Shown piece after piece: positions 24,910 through 33,399 of a stretch of DNA of 35,812 nt. Both the position numbers and the translations under genes were made by a program. Numbering within the stretch: position 1 is the first letter of the stretch; each line of letters starts with the position of its first letter. The notes beneath the pieces are model-generated. The model made no database searches and was not told where the DNA came from. It saw nothing but the letters and a program-made list of their open reading frames with translations. Source of the DNA: Acidobacteriaceae bacterium (GTDB taxonomy: Bacteria; Acidobacteriota; Terriglobia; Terriglobales; Acidobacteriaceae); NCBI GenBank assembly GCA_003132405.1, contig PKXQ01000113.1, forward strand, positions 1-35,812, read 5' to 3'.

Positions 24910-25323
24910 CTAAAACTGCACAACCGATAAGCCGGGAATCATCTTGAAGTGGCGGAGATTGCCCGTGGCTACGCTGTAGCCGAGTTCCAAGGCCGTCACC
25001 CCGATCAACAGATCAGAGAGCGGCAGACGAATGCCTTTCGCTTGGTTCTCGCCATCGATCTGTCCGACACGAAGGGCAAGAGACACCGTTACCGGATGCA
25101 TAGGTAGGGCCGTGAGAAGCTCCTGAATGAACTGCTGCCGCTTCTCTTTTCGCTGCGACGTATCGGCACGGGCCGCGCCGTGGGCCAGTTCGATCAGAGT
25201 AACCACGGAGACGGCGATATCGGTATTCCCTGCCTTGCCCAAGATCGCGGCAAGCATCTGCCGCGCGTTTTGCCCCTGGCGCTCGGCTGTGATCAGCACA
25301 CTGGAATCGAGGATTAGTCCCAT
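24910..25323 (-). CDS. vapC: VapC-type PIN-domain toxin
   Basis: 137 residues forming a complete PIN domain, a Mg-dependent RNase fold whose VapC members cut tRNA or rRNA. Acidic residues are in place: Asp6 in LILDSSVLI, Glu45 in TLIELAHG, Asp104 in PLSDLLIG. The fourth position is Asn122 (ATGNLRHF), a common variant in this subgroup. Its start codon lies within the last codons of the antitoxin gene (10-base overlap), the usual coupled arrangement. In an integrative element it probably supports maintenance. Confidence 0.9.
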   Translation of the reverse strand: MGLILDSSVLITAERQGQNARQMLAAILGKAGNTDIAVSVVTLIELAHGAARADTSQRKEKRQQFIQELLTALPMHPVTVSLALRVGQIDGENQAKGIRLPLSDLLIGVTALELGYSVATGNLRHFKMIPGLSVVQF

Positions 25324-25592
25324 GCCGGCGGTTCGAGCGGCTCACGATGACTTTCGACAGCCGCTTCCACATCCCTAGCGAAGTCAGGGTCGATGGTCGC
25401 CGTCGAGTCCTCGGGTAGCAACGCGATGCACTCTGAGATGGACCGGCGCGGCGGGACTGGCGCATGGATCACCGCCACCGGCAGCTTCCCACTCTCGATC
25501 ACGATTTCCGCGCCCGCGCGCACCCGCGCGAGCAGGCCAGCGAAGTCATTGGCGGCTTCCGCTTCCGAGATGTGGATCACATGGTCAGCCAT
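25314..25592 (-). CDS. vapB: Phd/YefM-type antitoxin partner of VapC
   Basis: 92 residues. The N-terminus HVIHISEAEAANDFAGLLARVRAGAEIVIE is a Phd/YefM-type DNA-binding fold, followed by VAVIHAP and a flexible acidic C-terminal tail (residues 55-92) that would wrap the toxin. It is upstream of and overlaps vapC. It probably represses its own promoter together with VapC. No Shine-Dalgarno is visible; see the -10 element directly upstream. Confidence 0.85.
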   Translation of the reverse strand: MADHVIHISEAEAANDFAGLLARVRAGAEIVIESGKLPVAVIHAPVPPRRSISECIALLPEDSTATIDPDFARDVEAAVESHREPLEPPAWD

Positions 25593-25604
25593 GCCACGAT
25601 TATA
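25593..25604 (-). promoter_or_regulatory. Perfect -10 box abutting the vapB start: likely leaderless promoter
   Basis: On the minus strand TATAAT is followed by six bases and then the vapB ATG, so transcription would begin at or next to the start codon. No ribosome site or good -35 box is seen. Leaderless translation is inferred. Confidence 0.4.
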
Positions 25605-25838
25605 CCGTCATTTCCCGCGTTCAGATTCCAGCCTCTAAGGCCACACAAACCAACGTTTCCGTCCAAGGATACGGAACGGTCAGGGCGCGGCTCCAGCAAG
25701 TGAGCTAATAACCCCACAGTTGAAGCCTGTGGACACGCCACGAGTTCACAGCGTTTACGGGCGTGCCACTCGCAGGGCGAGAATCTACAGATTTCAGCTC
25801 GCTCGATCTAGCAAAGTGGCTCAGATAAGCCGGGCGTT

Positions 25839-26714
25839 CTAGGTGGTCGGGTCTGACCTTTGTGCGCCTCCGATTTTCAATATGCCAATCTCCACTCCCA
25901 TCTGATTAGGCATTGGCTCGACAACTATTTCTCTCTTTTTTCCATTATGGAATACAGTCCACGGGGGCTTAGTCCCATCCCGCCGTCTGTGGCTGCTATC
26001 CCGCTTTCCCCTGTTCCAAACTGAAATCACCCACCGGTCGTTCTGCGACAAAAAGCGCCTCTTGCATTTCATTTGATAAGGGATCATTCGATCGTGTCCC
26101 GGGTTGAGAACGACCGTAACCTCTTTTGGTAGCGAGCGTCTGAGGCCGAAAACGTCTTCCACCCTCCGACGTTCTTGTGACCACCTAACACCATTACTCT
26201 CCCCACACAATATGGCGCAGCAATTACCTAATATTCTGCGCGGGATTACGTGTTGTACAAACCATTCAACTCTCCCCTTCGGCGGGCCTTTTAGCGAGGC
26301 AAAGCCACCGCCGGGTAAGCGGTACTGATGCCACTTGTTATGACCCCCGCGATACAGAACTACACTGCCTTTGATTTTCCGTTTCTTTCCATCTTTGAAC
26401 TCTTCGTAAAGCACGGCCTTGATGTTGCGAAGCAGCCGCATCGAGCGAAACGGATCAAATTCCTTCCGGGGGACGATGCTGTACAGGGAAAACAGAACGG
26501 TATCGCAGCCTTCTTCGTCGAGCCGTTTCAGGATGTCAGGAAACGCCTCGCTGAAATCTCTGAATCCATTCTCATACTCGTGACGGTAGTCGCGGGAGAC
26601 GATTCCGATCTTGGCAACCTTCAGTCGGGGACCTGGCTCTGTTTTAGCGCTCGGCGTCGCCTCGCCGAAGTCCTTGGTCTTATCGCGCTGCCTCAACCTC
26701 AAAGTTCGTAGCAT
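25839..26714 (-). CDS. Uncharacterised protein, possibly nitrilase-superfamily (degenerate)
   Basis: 291 residues. After a basic 30-residue leader comes an alternating strand/helix protein: KVAKIGIVSRDYRHEYENGF, then CDTVLFSLYSI, HNKWHQYRLPGGG, RRILGNCCAILCGESNG, TVVLNPGHDRM and DRWVISVWNRG. The order and spacing recall carbon-nitrogen hydrolases, with a Cys in ILCGE at the nucleophile position and a Lys in HNKW. However, the expected catalytic Glu after the second strand is not present (FSLYS), so the match is weak. It is divergent from the GIY-YIG gene with about 50 bases between starts, suggesting shared control. No ribosome site is obvious. Confidence 0.5.
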   Translation of the reverse strand: MLRTLRLRQRDKTKDFGEATPSAKTEPGPRLKVAKIGIVSRDYRHEYENGFRDFSEAFPDILKRLDEEGCDTVLFSLYSIVPRKEFDPFRSMRLLRNIKAVLYEEFKDGKKRKIKGSVVLYRGGHNKWHQYRLPGGGFASLKGPPKGRVEWFVQHVIPRRILGNCCAILCGESNGVRWSQERRRVEDVFGLRRSLPKEVTVVLNPGHDRMIPYQMKCKRRFLSQNDRWVISVWNRGKRDSSHRRRDGTKPPWTVFHNGKKREIVVEPMPNQMGVEIGILKIGGAQRSDPTT

Positions 26715-26767
26715 TGCAGTCCGAGCGAAAGTGTAGCACCATTAGGGTGCGACTGGACCGTCGTGAA

Positions 26768-27277
26768 ATGGTCGAAATGAAAATGTCATCACAGGTGCTC
26801 TTGGGGATTGCAGACTTGCCTAACTGCCCGGCGCTGTATGCCTTGTACGGTGGAACAGGCCGACACGCATACGTTGCGTACGTCGGGATCACAGACAAGC
26901 TCAAACGTAGGGCAGCACAACATCTTTTGACTCGCGACAGCAGTGCCGCCACTGGAACCTCAGCGACGGGCATCAACCCAGATTATGTGACGGAGATACG
27001 TTGGTGGGAACACCGCCGATTTGCCAAACCGGCAGCGCGCGAAGCTGCCGAGGTGGTCGCATTTAAACTGCTTGATCCAGCCCTGAGAAGCCGAAAACCT
27101 ATTGGTAAAGCCTCACAGGAACTTCTTAAGAGCAGCCGATTCAGGAAGGAAATGGAGATGCTATTCGAGAAGACACCAACTGGCCACTTGCGTATCCCCT
27201 CGCTGGAACAAGTGGCGCGGAGGCTCTCAGCCTTCGAAGATCGGTTAGCCCAGATTGAGGAACGGCTCAAGACGTAA
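26768..27277 (+). CDS. GIY-YIG nuclease-domain protein
   Basis: About 169 residues. The GIY-YIG core is visible: ALYALYGG (GIY position), VAYVGITDKLKRRAAQH (YIG plus the catalytic Arg in LKRR and a His), and the metal-binding Glu in REAAEVVAFKLLDP. A C-terminal helix (RRLSAFEDRLAQIEERLKT) is coiled-coil-like and may dimerise it. Related domains occur in homing endonucleases, restriction enzymes and repair nucleases; the stand-alone role is unknown. The start is unsure: ATG 26768, 26777 or 26783, all without a clear ribosome site. It is divergent from the nitrilase-like gene. Confidence 0.72.
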   Translation: MVEMKMSSQVLLGIADLPNCPALYALYGGTGRHAYVAYVGITDKLKRRAAQHLLTRDSSAATGTSATGINPDYVTEIRWWEHRRFAKPAAREAAEVVAFKLLDPALRSRKPIGKASQELLKSSRFRKEMEMLFEKTPTGHLRIPSLEQVARRLSAFEDRLAQIEERLKT

Positions 27278-27422
27278 TGATCCGCCGCGTCGCCGAATAA
27301 TCGCGAGCGATCAGGGCATCGAGTCGCCATGTAATTGCGAGCAAAATTAGGATAAACAAATCCAATCTACACACTTGACACATTGGTCACACCACGCATA
27401 ACATACCTTATCGGGAGCTGAC

Positions 27423-27764
27423 TTGCCTGCACAAGAAAACCAAAAAGTACGTGCTGTAAATTACGTGACTGTCCGCGCTCTTATGGCACGGATCAACCGA
27501 AAGTTCAAAAACGGGGAACCTACCACAAAGGTCTCCAGAATATACACTCGTACCTCAGTAGCCACGGGGAAGAACCGGGACAGCGTTACCAGACGAGCTG
27601 AATTCGCGATCCGTTTAGATAGGAATGACCCAGAACCTTGGGTCGCTACTGGGGAACCCGGCATCGTCACAGGTTTCACCGTGAAAGATTTCGAGAAGTA
27701 TGCGCGGGACCTCGGCATCCTGCGACATTACGAGGTGCTCCAACCCGGACGCCACGACGCATGA
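27423..27764 (+). CDS. Hypothetical protein with TTG start
   Basis: 113 residues, basic, with no family recognised. It starts at TTG 27423, supported by GGGAG about 6 bases upstream. The middle is Arg/Thr-rich (YTRTSVATGKNRDSVTRRAEF) and the C-terminus has a short helix (TVKDFEKYARDLGIL). Its stop overlaps an ATG (ATGA) in the next gene's frame, though the better start of that gene lies 63 bases further on. Confidence 0.5.
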   Translation: MPAQENQKVRAVNYVTVRALMARINRKFKNGEPTTKVSRIYTRTSVATGKNRDSVTRRAEFAIRLDRNDPEPWVATGEPGIVTGFTVKDFEKYARDLGILRHYEVLQPGRHDA

Positions 27765-27826
27765 ACCCGATTACAATCACCAGAGGGCGCTTCGTGGGAC
27801 TGACAATCATTCCGATGGAGTTCAAA

Positions 27827-29332
27827 ATGTGCCGCGCCTTTGTCTGTTTGTGGTTCGTTTTCTTCCTGCTCACGGCAGCTAACTCACAGGTCCAGACAAA
27901 GGCACTTTCGAATGACGATGTGATCCAGATGACTTCGCTGGGTCTTTCCGATGATGTGATTATCGAGAAGATTCGATCAGTCGCCGCGACGAACTTCGAT
28001 ACTAGTGTCGGCGGTCTGAAGTTACTCAAAGCGGCCAAAGTTAGTGATGCCGTACTGAAGGCAATGATAAATCCGCACGCCTCCTTGCCAGACAAAAAGG
28101 TTGCCCAAGGTTCGACTCCTGATGGCAAGGCATTGGCAGCGAGGGCGGTGGACTATATGGGTGGCTTATCCAAACTGCAGTCCATTAAGTCGGTTCGAAT
28201 AGACTCTACGTGGATAGCAAAGCCTCCCCAAGGACAGGGTTCGGTGCATGTGGAAACCATTGTGGTTCTTCCCGATCGCATTCGTGTTGAAGAGGAGTTG
28301 CCCGAAGGGCGGTTTACAGCCGTGGTTACCCCCGAGGCGGCGTTCGAGTCAGCGCGTGATACCGGATTGTGGGACATGACAGCTGAGCAAAGGATGGAGA
28401 TGTTGCGCACAGATCTTCGAGACCCTACTTACGTGGGACAGCATCTCAATGATCCCGCCTTCACGTTCGCCGAGGTGGGAACGGAAAAGATTGGGGACAC
28501 AGAAACGCGAATGGTTGCCATTGACGGACCAGAGGTCTCGGTGCGCTGGTTCGTGGAACCGCAAACTGGACGTATCTTGCGTGAGGCTTACTCTGAGGAG
28601 GGTATGATCGTTACAACCGACTTTGAAGACTGGGAGACGAAGGACGGATTGACGCTTCCCTATGTTTTCGAGAGCAGCAAGGACACCGTACGGTACAACT
28701 CGATTCAGATCAATCCGGCAGTCGATCCTAAAATGTTCGAGAGGCCTGCAGCGTCTTCGGTCGACCAAACCGCACTCGCGCACACCGTCGCTACTCCTGC
28801 TGGCGTGAGAGGCAACGAATCGACAGGGAAAGCAGCACAACAAGCCCCCGATCGCGACGCGTTGCCCGCGACAGGGGTTAACGAGCCTTCAGCAGCTAGG
28901 ACTGAGGTCTTAAAGTCACCGAGTATGGCTACGGTCATGGGTCAGAGTTCCACAAGAAGTGGTCAGGCGACGGAGGATGAAATAACTCAAAAGTCGATTG
29001 AGTATGCTGCTCAGGCAACGGCCGATTTTATCTCCCACGCAAATGACCCAACTTCGTTTACTTTGTTGAAGGTAATTGCTGTTACACAAAGTAAGAAGAA
29101 AAACAACAAGGTAAGTTATGCAGGTTGTGTTCACTTCGTTGGAAGCAACCTTTATGGTGGACGAATGCAAACTTGGGGGTCATACACAGTGGATAAAAAT
29201 GGCTATGTGACTTACTGGATCAATCCATCTGGTGAATGTTACGTGGGCGGGCATTACTACTGGTCAAAGGGTGATCCTGAAACGAGAGTGGATGTAACCG
29301 ATGCAGTTCGACAATCTCTCATGGGGAAATAA
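27827..29332 (+). CDS. Secreted protein with Acidobacterial N-terminal repeat domain
   Basis: About 501 residues. Signal peptide MCRAFVCLWFVFFLLTAANS, then LSNDDVIQMTSLGLSDDVII to KAAKVSDAVLKAMI, a short helical motif that recurs in many secreted Acidobacterial proteins. Residues about 110-310 resemble lipoprotein-carrier (LolA-like) beta-sheet proteins (RIRVEEELPEGRFTAVV, TTDFEDWETKDGLTLPYVF). A low-complexity linker leads to a C-terminal beta-rich domain (GGRMQTWGSYTVDKNGYVTY) with two Cys. ATG 27827 is chosen because GGAG lies 6 bases upstream; the frame is open from 27638. Function is not known. Confidence 0.65.
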   Translation: MCRAFVCLWFVFFLLTAANSQVQTKALSNDDVIQMTSLGLSDDVIIEKIRSVAATNFDTSVGGLKLLKAAKVSDAVLKAMINPHASLPDKKVAQGSTPDGKALAARAVDYMGGLSKLQSIKSVRIDSTWIAKPPQGQGSVHVETIVVLPDRIRVEEELPEGRFTAVVTPEAAFESARDTGLWDMTAEQRMEMLRTDLRDPTYVGQHLNDPAFTFAEVGTEKIGDTETRMVAIDGPEVSVRWFVEPQTGRILREAYSEEGMIVTTDFEDWETKDGLTLPYVFESSKDTVRYNSIQINPAVDPKMFERPAASSVDQTALAHTVATPAGVRGNESTGKAAQQAPDRDALPATGVNEPSAARTEVLKSPSMATVMGQSSTRSGQATEDEITQKSIEYAAQATADFISHANDPTSFTLLKVIAVTQSKKKNNKVSYAGCVHFVGSNLYGGRMQTWGSYTVDKNGYVTYWINPSGECYVGGHYYWSKGDPETRVDVTDAVRQSLMGK

Positions 29333-29742
29333 ATTGTGAAATGTGCCGACTTTCGCAAAACTCGAGTAGGTGGGGCGGAATAAGCAGCGGGCCAGCGTTC
29401 GTCAATCGCCTTCATGATTTCCTCAGCCCACCGCACCGCTGATTGCGCTCATGGTCGCCGGAACTCTCTTCCCGCCTTCGAACTGCGCCAACTTCCGCGC
29501 AGCGAGAATACTTGCCGCGATCAACAGCACGCGTTTGCGGGCCTTCAACCACGGAGACGGCTTAGCAGATTCGCTTTGTATTCGCTATTAGAGCGTCGCG
29601 TTCGCTGTATTATTCCGTACTAAAACGGGCTCGGTTTGAGGGTCAGAAGGGGCTTCCTTGAGCAGTCACGCCCAGACGGATGTGATTGATAGTGATGGAT
29701 TTTACCAGTGTTATGGGCAAAATTGCCAGCGCCCGGCGTCGT
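29333..29742. other. Non-coding stretch without recognisable gene
   Basis: No open frame with a recognisable domain or ribosome site is seen here, and no strong hairpin. The stretch ends at a tRNA-Ser-like 3' end. Confidence 0.4.
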
Positions 29743-29760
29743 ATCCCACTCTCTCCGCCA
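29743..29760 (+). other. tRNA-Ser-like 3' end, candidate att site
   Basis: ATCCCACTCTCTCCGCCA matches the T-stem/acceptor/CCA end expected of a bacterial tRNA-Ser. The preceding bases do not form the rest of a tRNA. It may be the att core of another insertion or a relic. Because only 18 bases match, chance or shared ancestry cannot be separated here. Confidence 0.45.
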
Positions 29761-29843
29761 TACTTTAAGAATTCCCCTTGTGAACACGAGTCCATTCCGT
29801 GGCTGGTGATTCGGCTACCCCTTCTGCAAACAAGCTGCCTCGT

Positions 29844-31637
29844 TTACCGGCTGATGCCATAGTAGTGACCTAGTTCGAAGCCGTGCTCCTGCTTTTGCTC
29901 GTTACTTGGTTTATCCAGGTCGATGGTCTGCACTGTTTCGGGAGTGGGAGCTTTTCTAAGTGGTCCCCTTTCTTCGAGTACTTTATCGCATCCTTGTTCG
30001 CGGGAGACCGGCAGTTCGTGGCGTTCACGCTCACGCAAGGACGGCTTAAGCCTTTCCTCTGTGAATGAAGATCCTTGCGCTTTGCGCGACAACTCGGAAG
30101 CAGATTGCCGTGCGACTGAGTGTGCTACCGATTCCCGCAGCAGTTCTCTATCGCTGGTCACAACCGTGATGCTCTCCCGGCCCCGCGACGCAGCTACGTA
30201 GAACAGCTCTTTCCGCATCCCATCAGCGGAGATCACAACGGCATCGACAGATTTTCCCTGACTGCGATGGGCAGTGACAGCGTAGCCGTGTGTGAATTGC
30301 TTGTAATTCTCCGGCAGAGCACGACCGTCCTGGAGATGAATGCGGCCTTGCTCGTCAACGCGGGAAACCGTCACCACTTCGCCGTTCGTAGCGCGAAAGC
30401 CCGGCTCCCGCCGATTTGCTGTCAGCAGTAACTTGTCATTGGGAGCAATTTCAATGGGGCTGCGCTCATAGACATTAAAGCATTTCGCCTGTTGTGCTGT
30501 GAACTCGCGCTCTTCGCCGCGCGCGTTACGGGCAACGACCTTGCCGTCTTCCACTCCTCGGACTTCCAGCGATTCATGCCTCGCAACGCCCTTGACAGCC
30601 CGATGAAATTCCAGCACCTGGCCTTCAGAATAGTTCCGCACGTCACTTTTCTCAGCACTCGTCCAGTTCAGTGGTACGTGGTGCTGCTGGTGGGTACTCT
30701 GTCCCAGTTCACCTGTGCGCGTGCGCTCAGCGCGGATAGCCTCGGTGATATGGCCAATTTCTTCGTGTGTGGCGGCGACAACCAGCACACTGCGTAGTTG
30801 CCCCTTCGCATTGATTTGAGCCTGAGCTTCTGAGTAGACTTGTTGAACCGCCTGTGCCCGGTCGGACCAGGGAACCTCACGCACAGCACCAATTTGTTCC
30901 AGCTTGTCGAAGCCGCGCTCAGGATCACGGCGCAATTCCTGAATCGCCTCGCGATAGCCTTGGGCAGTTTGCCGCTGCACTTCGCTAAGCGAAACACTCT
31001 TCAAGTCAGATTCTCTTTCCAGCACACGAAGAGCATCGCTGGCCTCGACACTTCGTATCTGCTTGCTGTCACCGCTGAAAATGATTCGCGATGATTGCTG
31101 ATCGGCCAGCTTTAGTAGTTCGGACATTTGACGGCCGGAAACCATGCCCACTTCATCCACGATCAGAGCTTTCCCGACCAAATTCCTTTGCGCACTCTGG
31201 TCCTGTAACAACCGTTCCACAGTGATGGCATCCGGGAAGCCGACTTTCTGCAGTTCTTCAACTGCGCTCATTGTGGGAGCGACCGCCAACACCTGCCGAT
31301 AGCTTTCTTCGAGGCCGCGTTGCAGCTCTTGCAGCGTGGCGGTTTTCCCGGTGCCTGCCGCCCCACGAATGTTAACGGCCAGATCACGGGAATCGAGAAC
31401 AAATTCGATTGCCTGTTTCTGCTCGGGGCGGAGGAAGGCGGAATCAGCGAATTCATGCTGCCCACCCAACCGCTCAAACTGACCGATTCCACGATTGATC
31501 CGCTCGATCATGTCGCGCTCACGGTCAAGACTCTCGCGTGTGGCGACTTCCTTCCCAGCCTGGAGGATTCTGCCGTTGCTTTCTTCCAGTGAAAACTCAC
31601 CTTTCAGGTCCGCCAAGTCGATCCGGCCCACGGCCAT
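29844..31637 (-). pseudogene. MobF relaxase, C-terminal helicase part (frame 3 of a broken gene)
   Basis: 597 codons covering the TrwC/TraI-type superfamily I helicase: QKQAIEFVLDSRDLAVNIRG, Walker A GAAGTGKT, Walker B ALIVDEVGMV, FSGDSKQIRS (motif III), and GYAVTAHRSQGKSVDAVVIS with YVAASRGRE (motifs V/VI). This motor unwinds the transferred strand during conjugation. Its frame begins at about 31628, where an extra G (minus-strand GTGGGCCGG for expected GTGGCCGG) separates it from the middle part. The first residues MAV are an artefact of that shift; coding continuity resumes at GRIDLADLKGEF. Confidence 0.85.
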
Positions 31638-32058
31638 GACAGAGTGCTTCAGTCAACAGTTCATGGTCGAGCGCCACAGAGACGCGCTCAAAGACGTGTT
31701 GTTTTGCGTAGTCGAGGGAAGGAGCTGCACTCTCTGGTTCTAGTCGCTGCGTTTCGGATCTCTCCCGGACTGCCTCGCGGATTTGCTCAAGGGTTAGGCT
31801 CTCCTCTGGGGTCAATCGAGCCGTTTGGCGCGAGTGCACCTCCGCAGCTGAAATCTCAACCAGCTTATCGGCCCGCGACTCACGAACCAGCACGGCGATT
31901 TCGTTGTCGCTGGGCTGGTGACCCTTACTTTCGACAAACTCGGCAATGGCCCGGTCGCGCTGCTCGCTACGCTGACTGTATTTTTCGAGCAATTCATCGG
32001 AGACACCCTTGATCTCAAAACCCAGGTTCTTGCCCTTGGAACTGCGCCGGTCCTCCGA
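31597..32058 (-). pseudogene. MobF relaxase, middle part (frame 2 of a broken gene)
   Basis: About 150 codons linking the relaxase and helicase domains: EDRRSSKGKNLGFEIKGVSD, EKYSQRSEQRDRAIAEF, and DHELLTEALCHGRG. The TrwC-family linker is recognisable on both sides of the breaks. It is entered by a +1 shift near 32055 (minus-strand ATCGGAGGAC for expected ATCGAGGAC) and left by another near 31628. Both are one extra G in or next to a G run. Confidence 0.8.
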
Positions 32059-32713
32059 TCTCATAGCCCAGAGACCGCACTTCGCGGGCAAGCGCGTTCC
32101 GGTAGACTTCAGTCAGGTACGCCCGCTGCTCGTAGATATCGGAGGCTTGCAGCGCCTTCCAGCGGCCCTCAGCGCCGTCGTAGGTCAGATTAGCGGCAAC
32201 CGCGTGGGTGTGAAGCTGGGGATCAAGTTCGCGGCTCGTGTCGTGATGGTAGACAGACAATACAAGATTACCCGTGGTGCGGTTATCATTCGCCTGGTCC
32301 CTTCGGACGCGGCTTGCTGCGCGATGCTCCAATTCTGTCAGCGTTTCTCCAACGGCCTTTTTGTGAGCTTCCACAAGTCGTGCGTCCCCACCCGGTTGAG
32401 CCATGATTGAAACCGACTTGGGAGCCGAGATGGTGAAGTCGTACAGATTTCGACCTCGGCTTTGGGTGCTGCCATCAGCGGCTGTGCGGTCGGCGCTGTG
32501 GCGTTGCCGGAGGAATTCACCACTCTGCGGATCGACGCCCTGGCGCAGGGCCTCGAATTGTTCCGACTGAACTTCTCCTGCCAAGCCGAGCATCTCCGCT
32601 CCCCGGCCTTGCCATTGACCCGTTACACGCTCCCCTTCGGCGTAGTAGTCGCTGTGCTGCAAATGGCGTGCGGAGTAGCCTGCTCCGTTGGACATGGCGC
32701 GAATAGTGAGCAT
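32015..32713 (-). pseudogene. MobF relaxase, N-terminal nicking domain (frame 1 of a broken gene)
   Basis: 232 codons. Tyrosines in YSARHLQHSDYYAEG (Tyr13, Tyr23, Tyr24) supply the oriT-cleaving nucleophiles of TrwC-type enzymes. HDTSRELDPQLHTHAVAAN carries the three-histidine metal site, and NLYDFTISAPKSVSIMA is the conserved strand before it. The true frame leaves at about 32055; the last 10-12 residues are out of frame. ATG 32713 has AAGG about 10 bases upstream. The full gene would be about 955 residues, normal for MobF. As it stands the nicking domain could still be made alone. Confidence 0.85.
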
Positions 32714-32756
32714 GTTTGAAGACCTTTAACGTCTCATTTGCAAGAAGACACCATCC

Positions 32757-32904
32757 CTAACGCTCCGCGTTAGGTCCGGTGTCGCGTGCGCGACCTGAAT
32801 CTCGTCCGGTCGGCATCCGGCATTATCCGGTATACTTCCGGCGCTTGTCCGGCCATCCTCTGACCTCCGTTTGGCGTCTGTTACCAGTACCGGCCTTTCG
32901 CCGG
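32757..32904. other. Candidate origin of transfer (oriT) with phased TCCGG repeats and inverted repeats
   Basis: Between the relaxase and the divergent traK-like gene lie: a hairpin CTAACGC-TCC-GCGTTAG (32757-32773), an inverted repeat GTCGCG-TG-CGCGAC (32781-32794), and TCCGG at 32775, 32805, 32816, 32826, 32837 and 32848. The last five are spaced 11, 10, 11 and 11 bases, about one helical turn. A further inverted repeat CCGGC/GCCGG lies at 32890-32904, and TATACT at 32831 could be a -10 box. Position and structure fit an oriT bound on one face by a TraK-type protein. The nick site is not identified. Confidence 0.5.
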
Positions 32905-32937
32905 AGTCCATCTCGCCTGACGCTCTCGGAGGAAATT

Positions 32938-33393
32938 GTGGATGCCAAATTTGAAGCCATACTCAACAGCCTGCCAGCGAAGGAGCCGCGCTCTCGCCTC
33001 GAACCGTACGGCGAGTTAGTCATTGAGATGCGCAAGCGGGGCCGCAGCTATCGAGAAATTGCACAGGTGCTCAAGAAAGCTTGTGGCCTCAAGGTGGGTG
33101 CGAGCACCGTGAATGACTTTGTGCTCGCGCGGTCGAAATCAAAAGCGAAACCGTCGCTCTCGACTTCGAGAACAACAGCGACTAAGAAGAACATGGAAGG
33201 ACTTACAGGTACTTATAAGGACACCGAGGCTCACAAGAACACTGGAAGGCCTCAGAAGGCACTGGAAGGCATTGCAAAGACGATTAAGGAACTAAAAGAC
33301 CGACCGCTGAAAACGCGGGCGAAAAAAGTTTTGTTTGAATACAACCCAGACGAACCGTTGCGGCTTCATCGTAATCAAAGAACGAAGGAGTAG
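32938..33393 (+). CDS. traK: TraK-like oriT-binding accessory protein
   Basis: 151 residues from a GTG start, chosen because GGAGG lies 5 bases before it; the frame is open further upstream through the oriT candidate. The N-terminal half matches TraK-family proteins: RSRLEPYGELVIEMRKRGRS, YREIAQVLKKACGLKVGAST, VNDFV, an HTH-like DNA-binding unit. The C-terminus is basic and Lys/Thr-rich and is encoded by decamer-phased DNA repeats (33197-33276). In IncP plasmids TraK binds and bends oriT next to its own gene. Seven bases separate it from the traL-like gene, so they form an operon with the gene after. Confidence 0.72.
   Translation: MDAKFEAILNSLPAKEPRSRLEPYGELVIEMRKRGRSYREIAQVLKKACGLKVGASTVNDFVLARSKSKAKPSLSTSRTTATKKNMEGLTGTYKDTEAHKNTGRPQKALEGIAKTIKELKDRPLKTRAKKVLFEYNPDEPLRLHRNQRTKE
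33197..33276 (+). repeat. Decamer-phased repeat array C inside traK
   Basis: Eight consecutive units of 10 bases (one of 9) share AAGGnACTnn: AAGGACTTAC, AGGTACTTAT, AAGGACACCG, AGGCTCACA, AGAACACTGG, AAGGCCTCAG, AAGGCACTGG, AAGGCATTGC. A period of 10 is not a codon multiple, so the signal is at DNA level. The first units closely resemble those of array A. Confidence 0.45.
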
Positions 33394-33399
33394 CCATAT

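Noticed and set aside
31597..32091. Programmed frameshifting in the relaxase
   Set aside because: No slippery heptamer or downstream structure is evident at either shift, and the two shifts are simple extra G bases.
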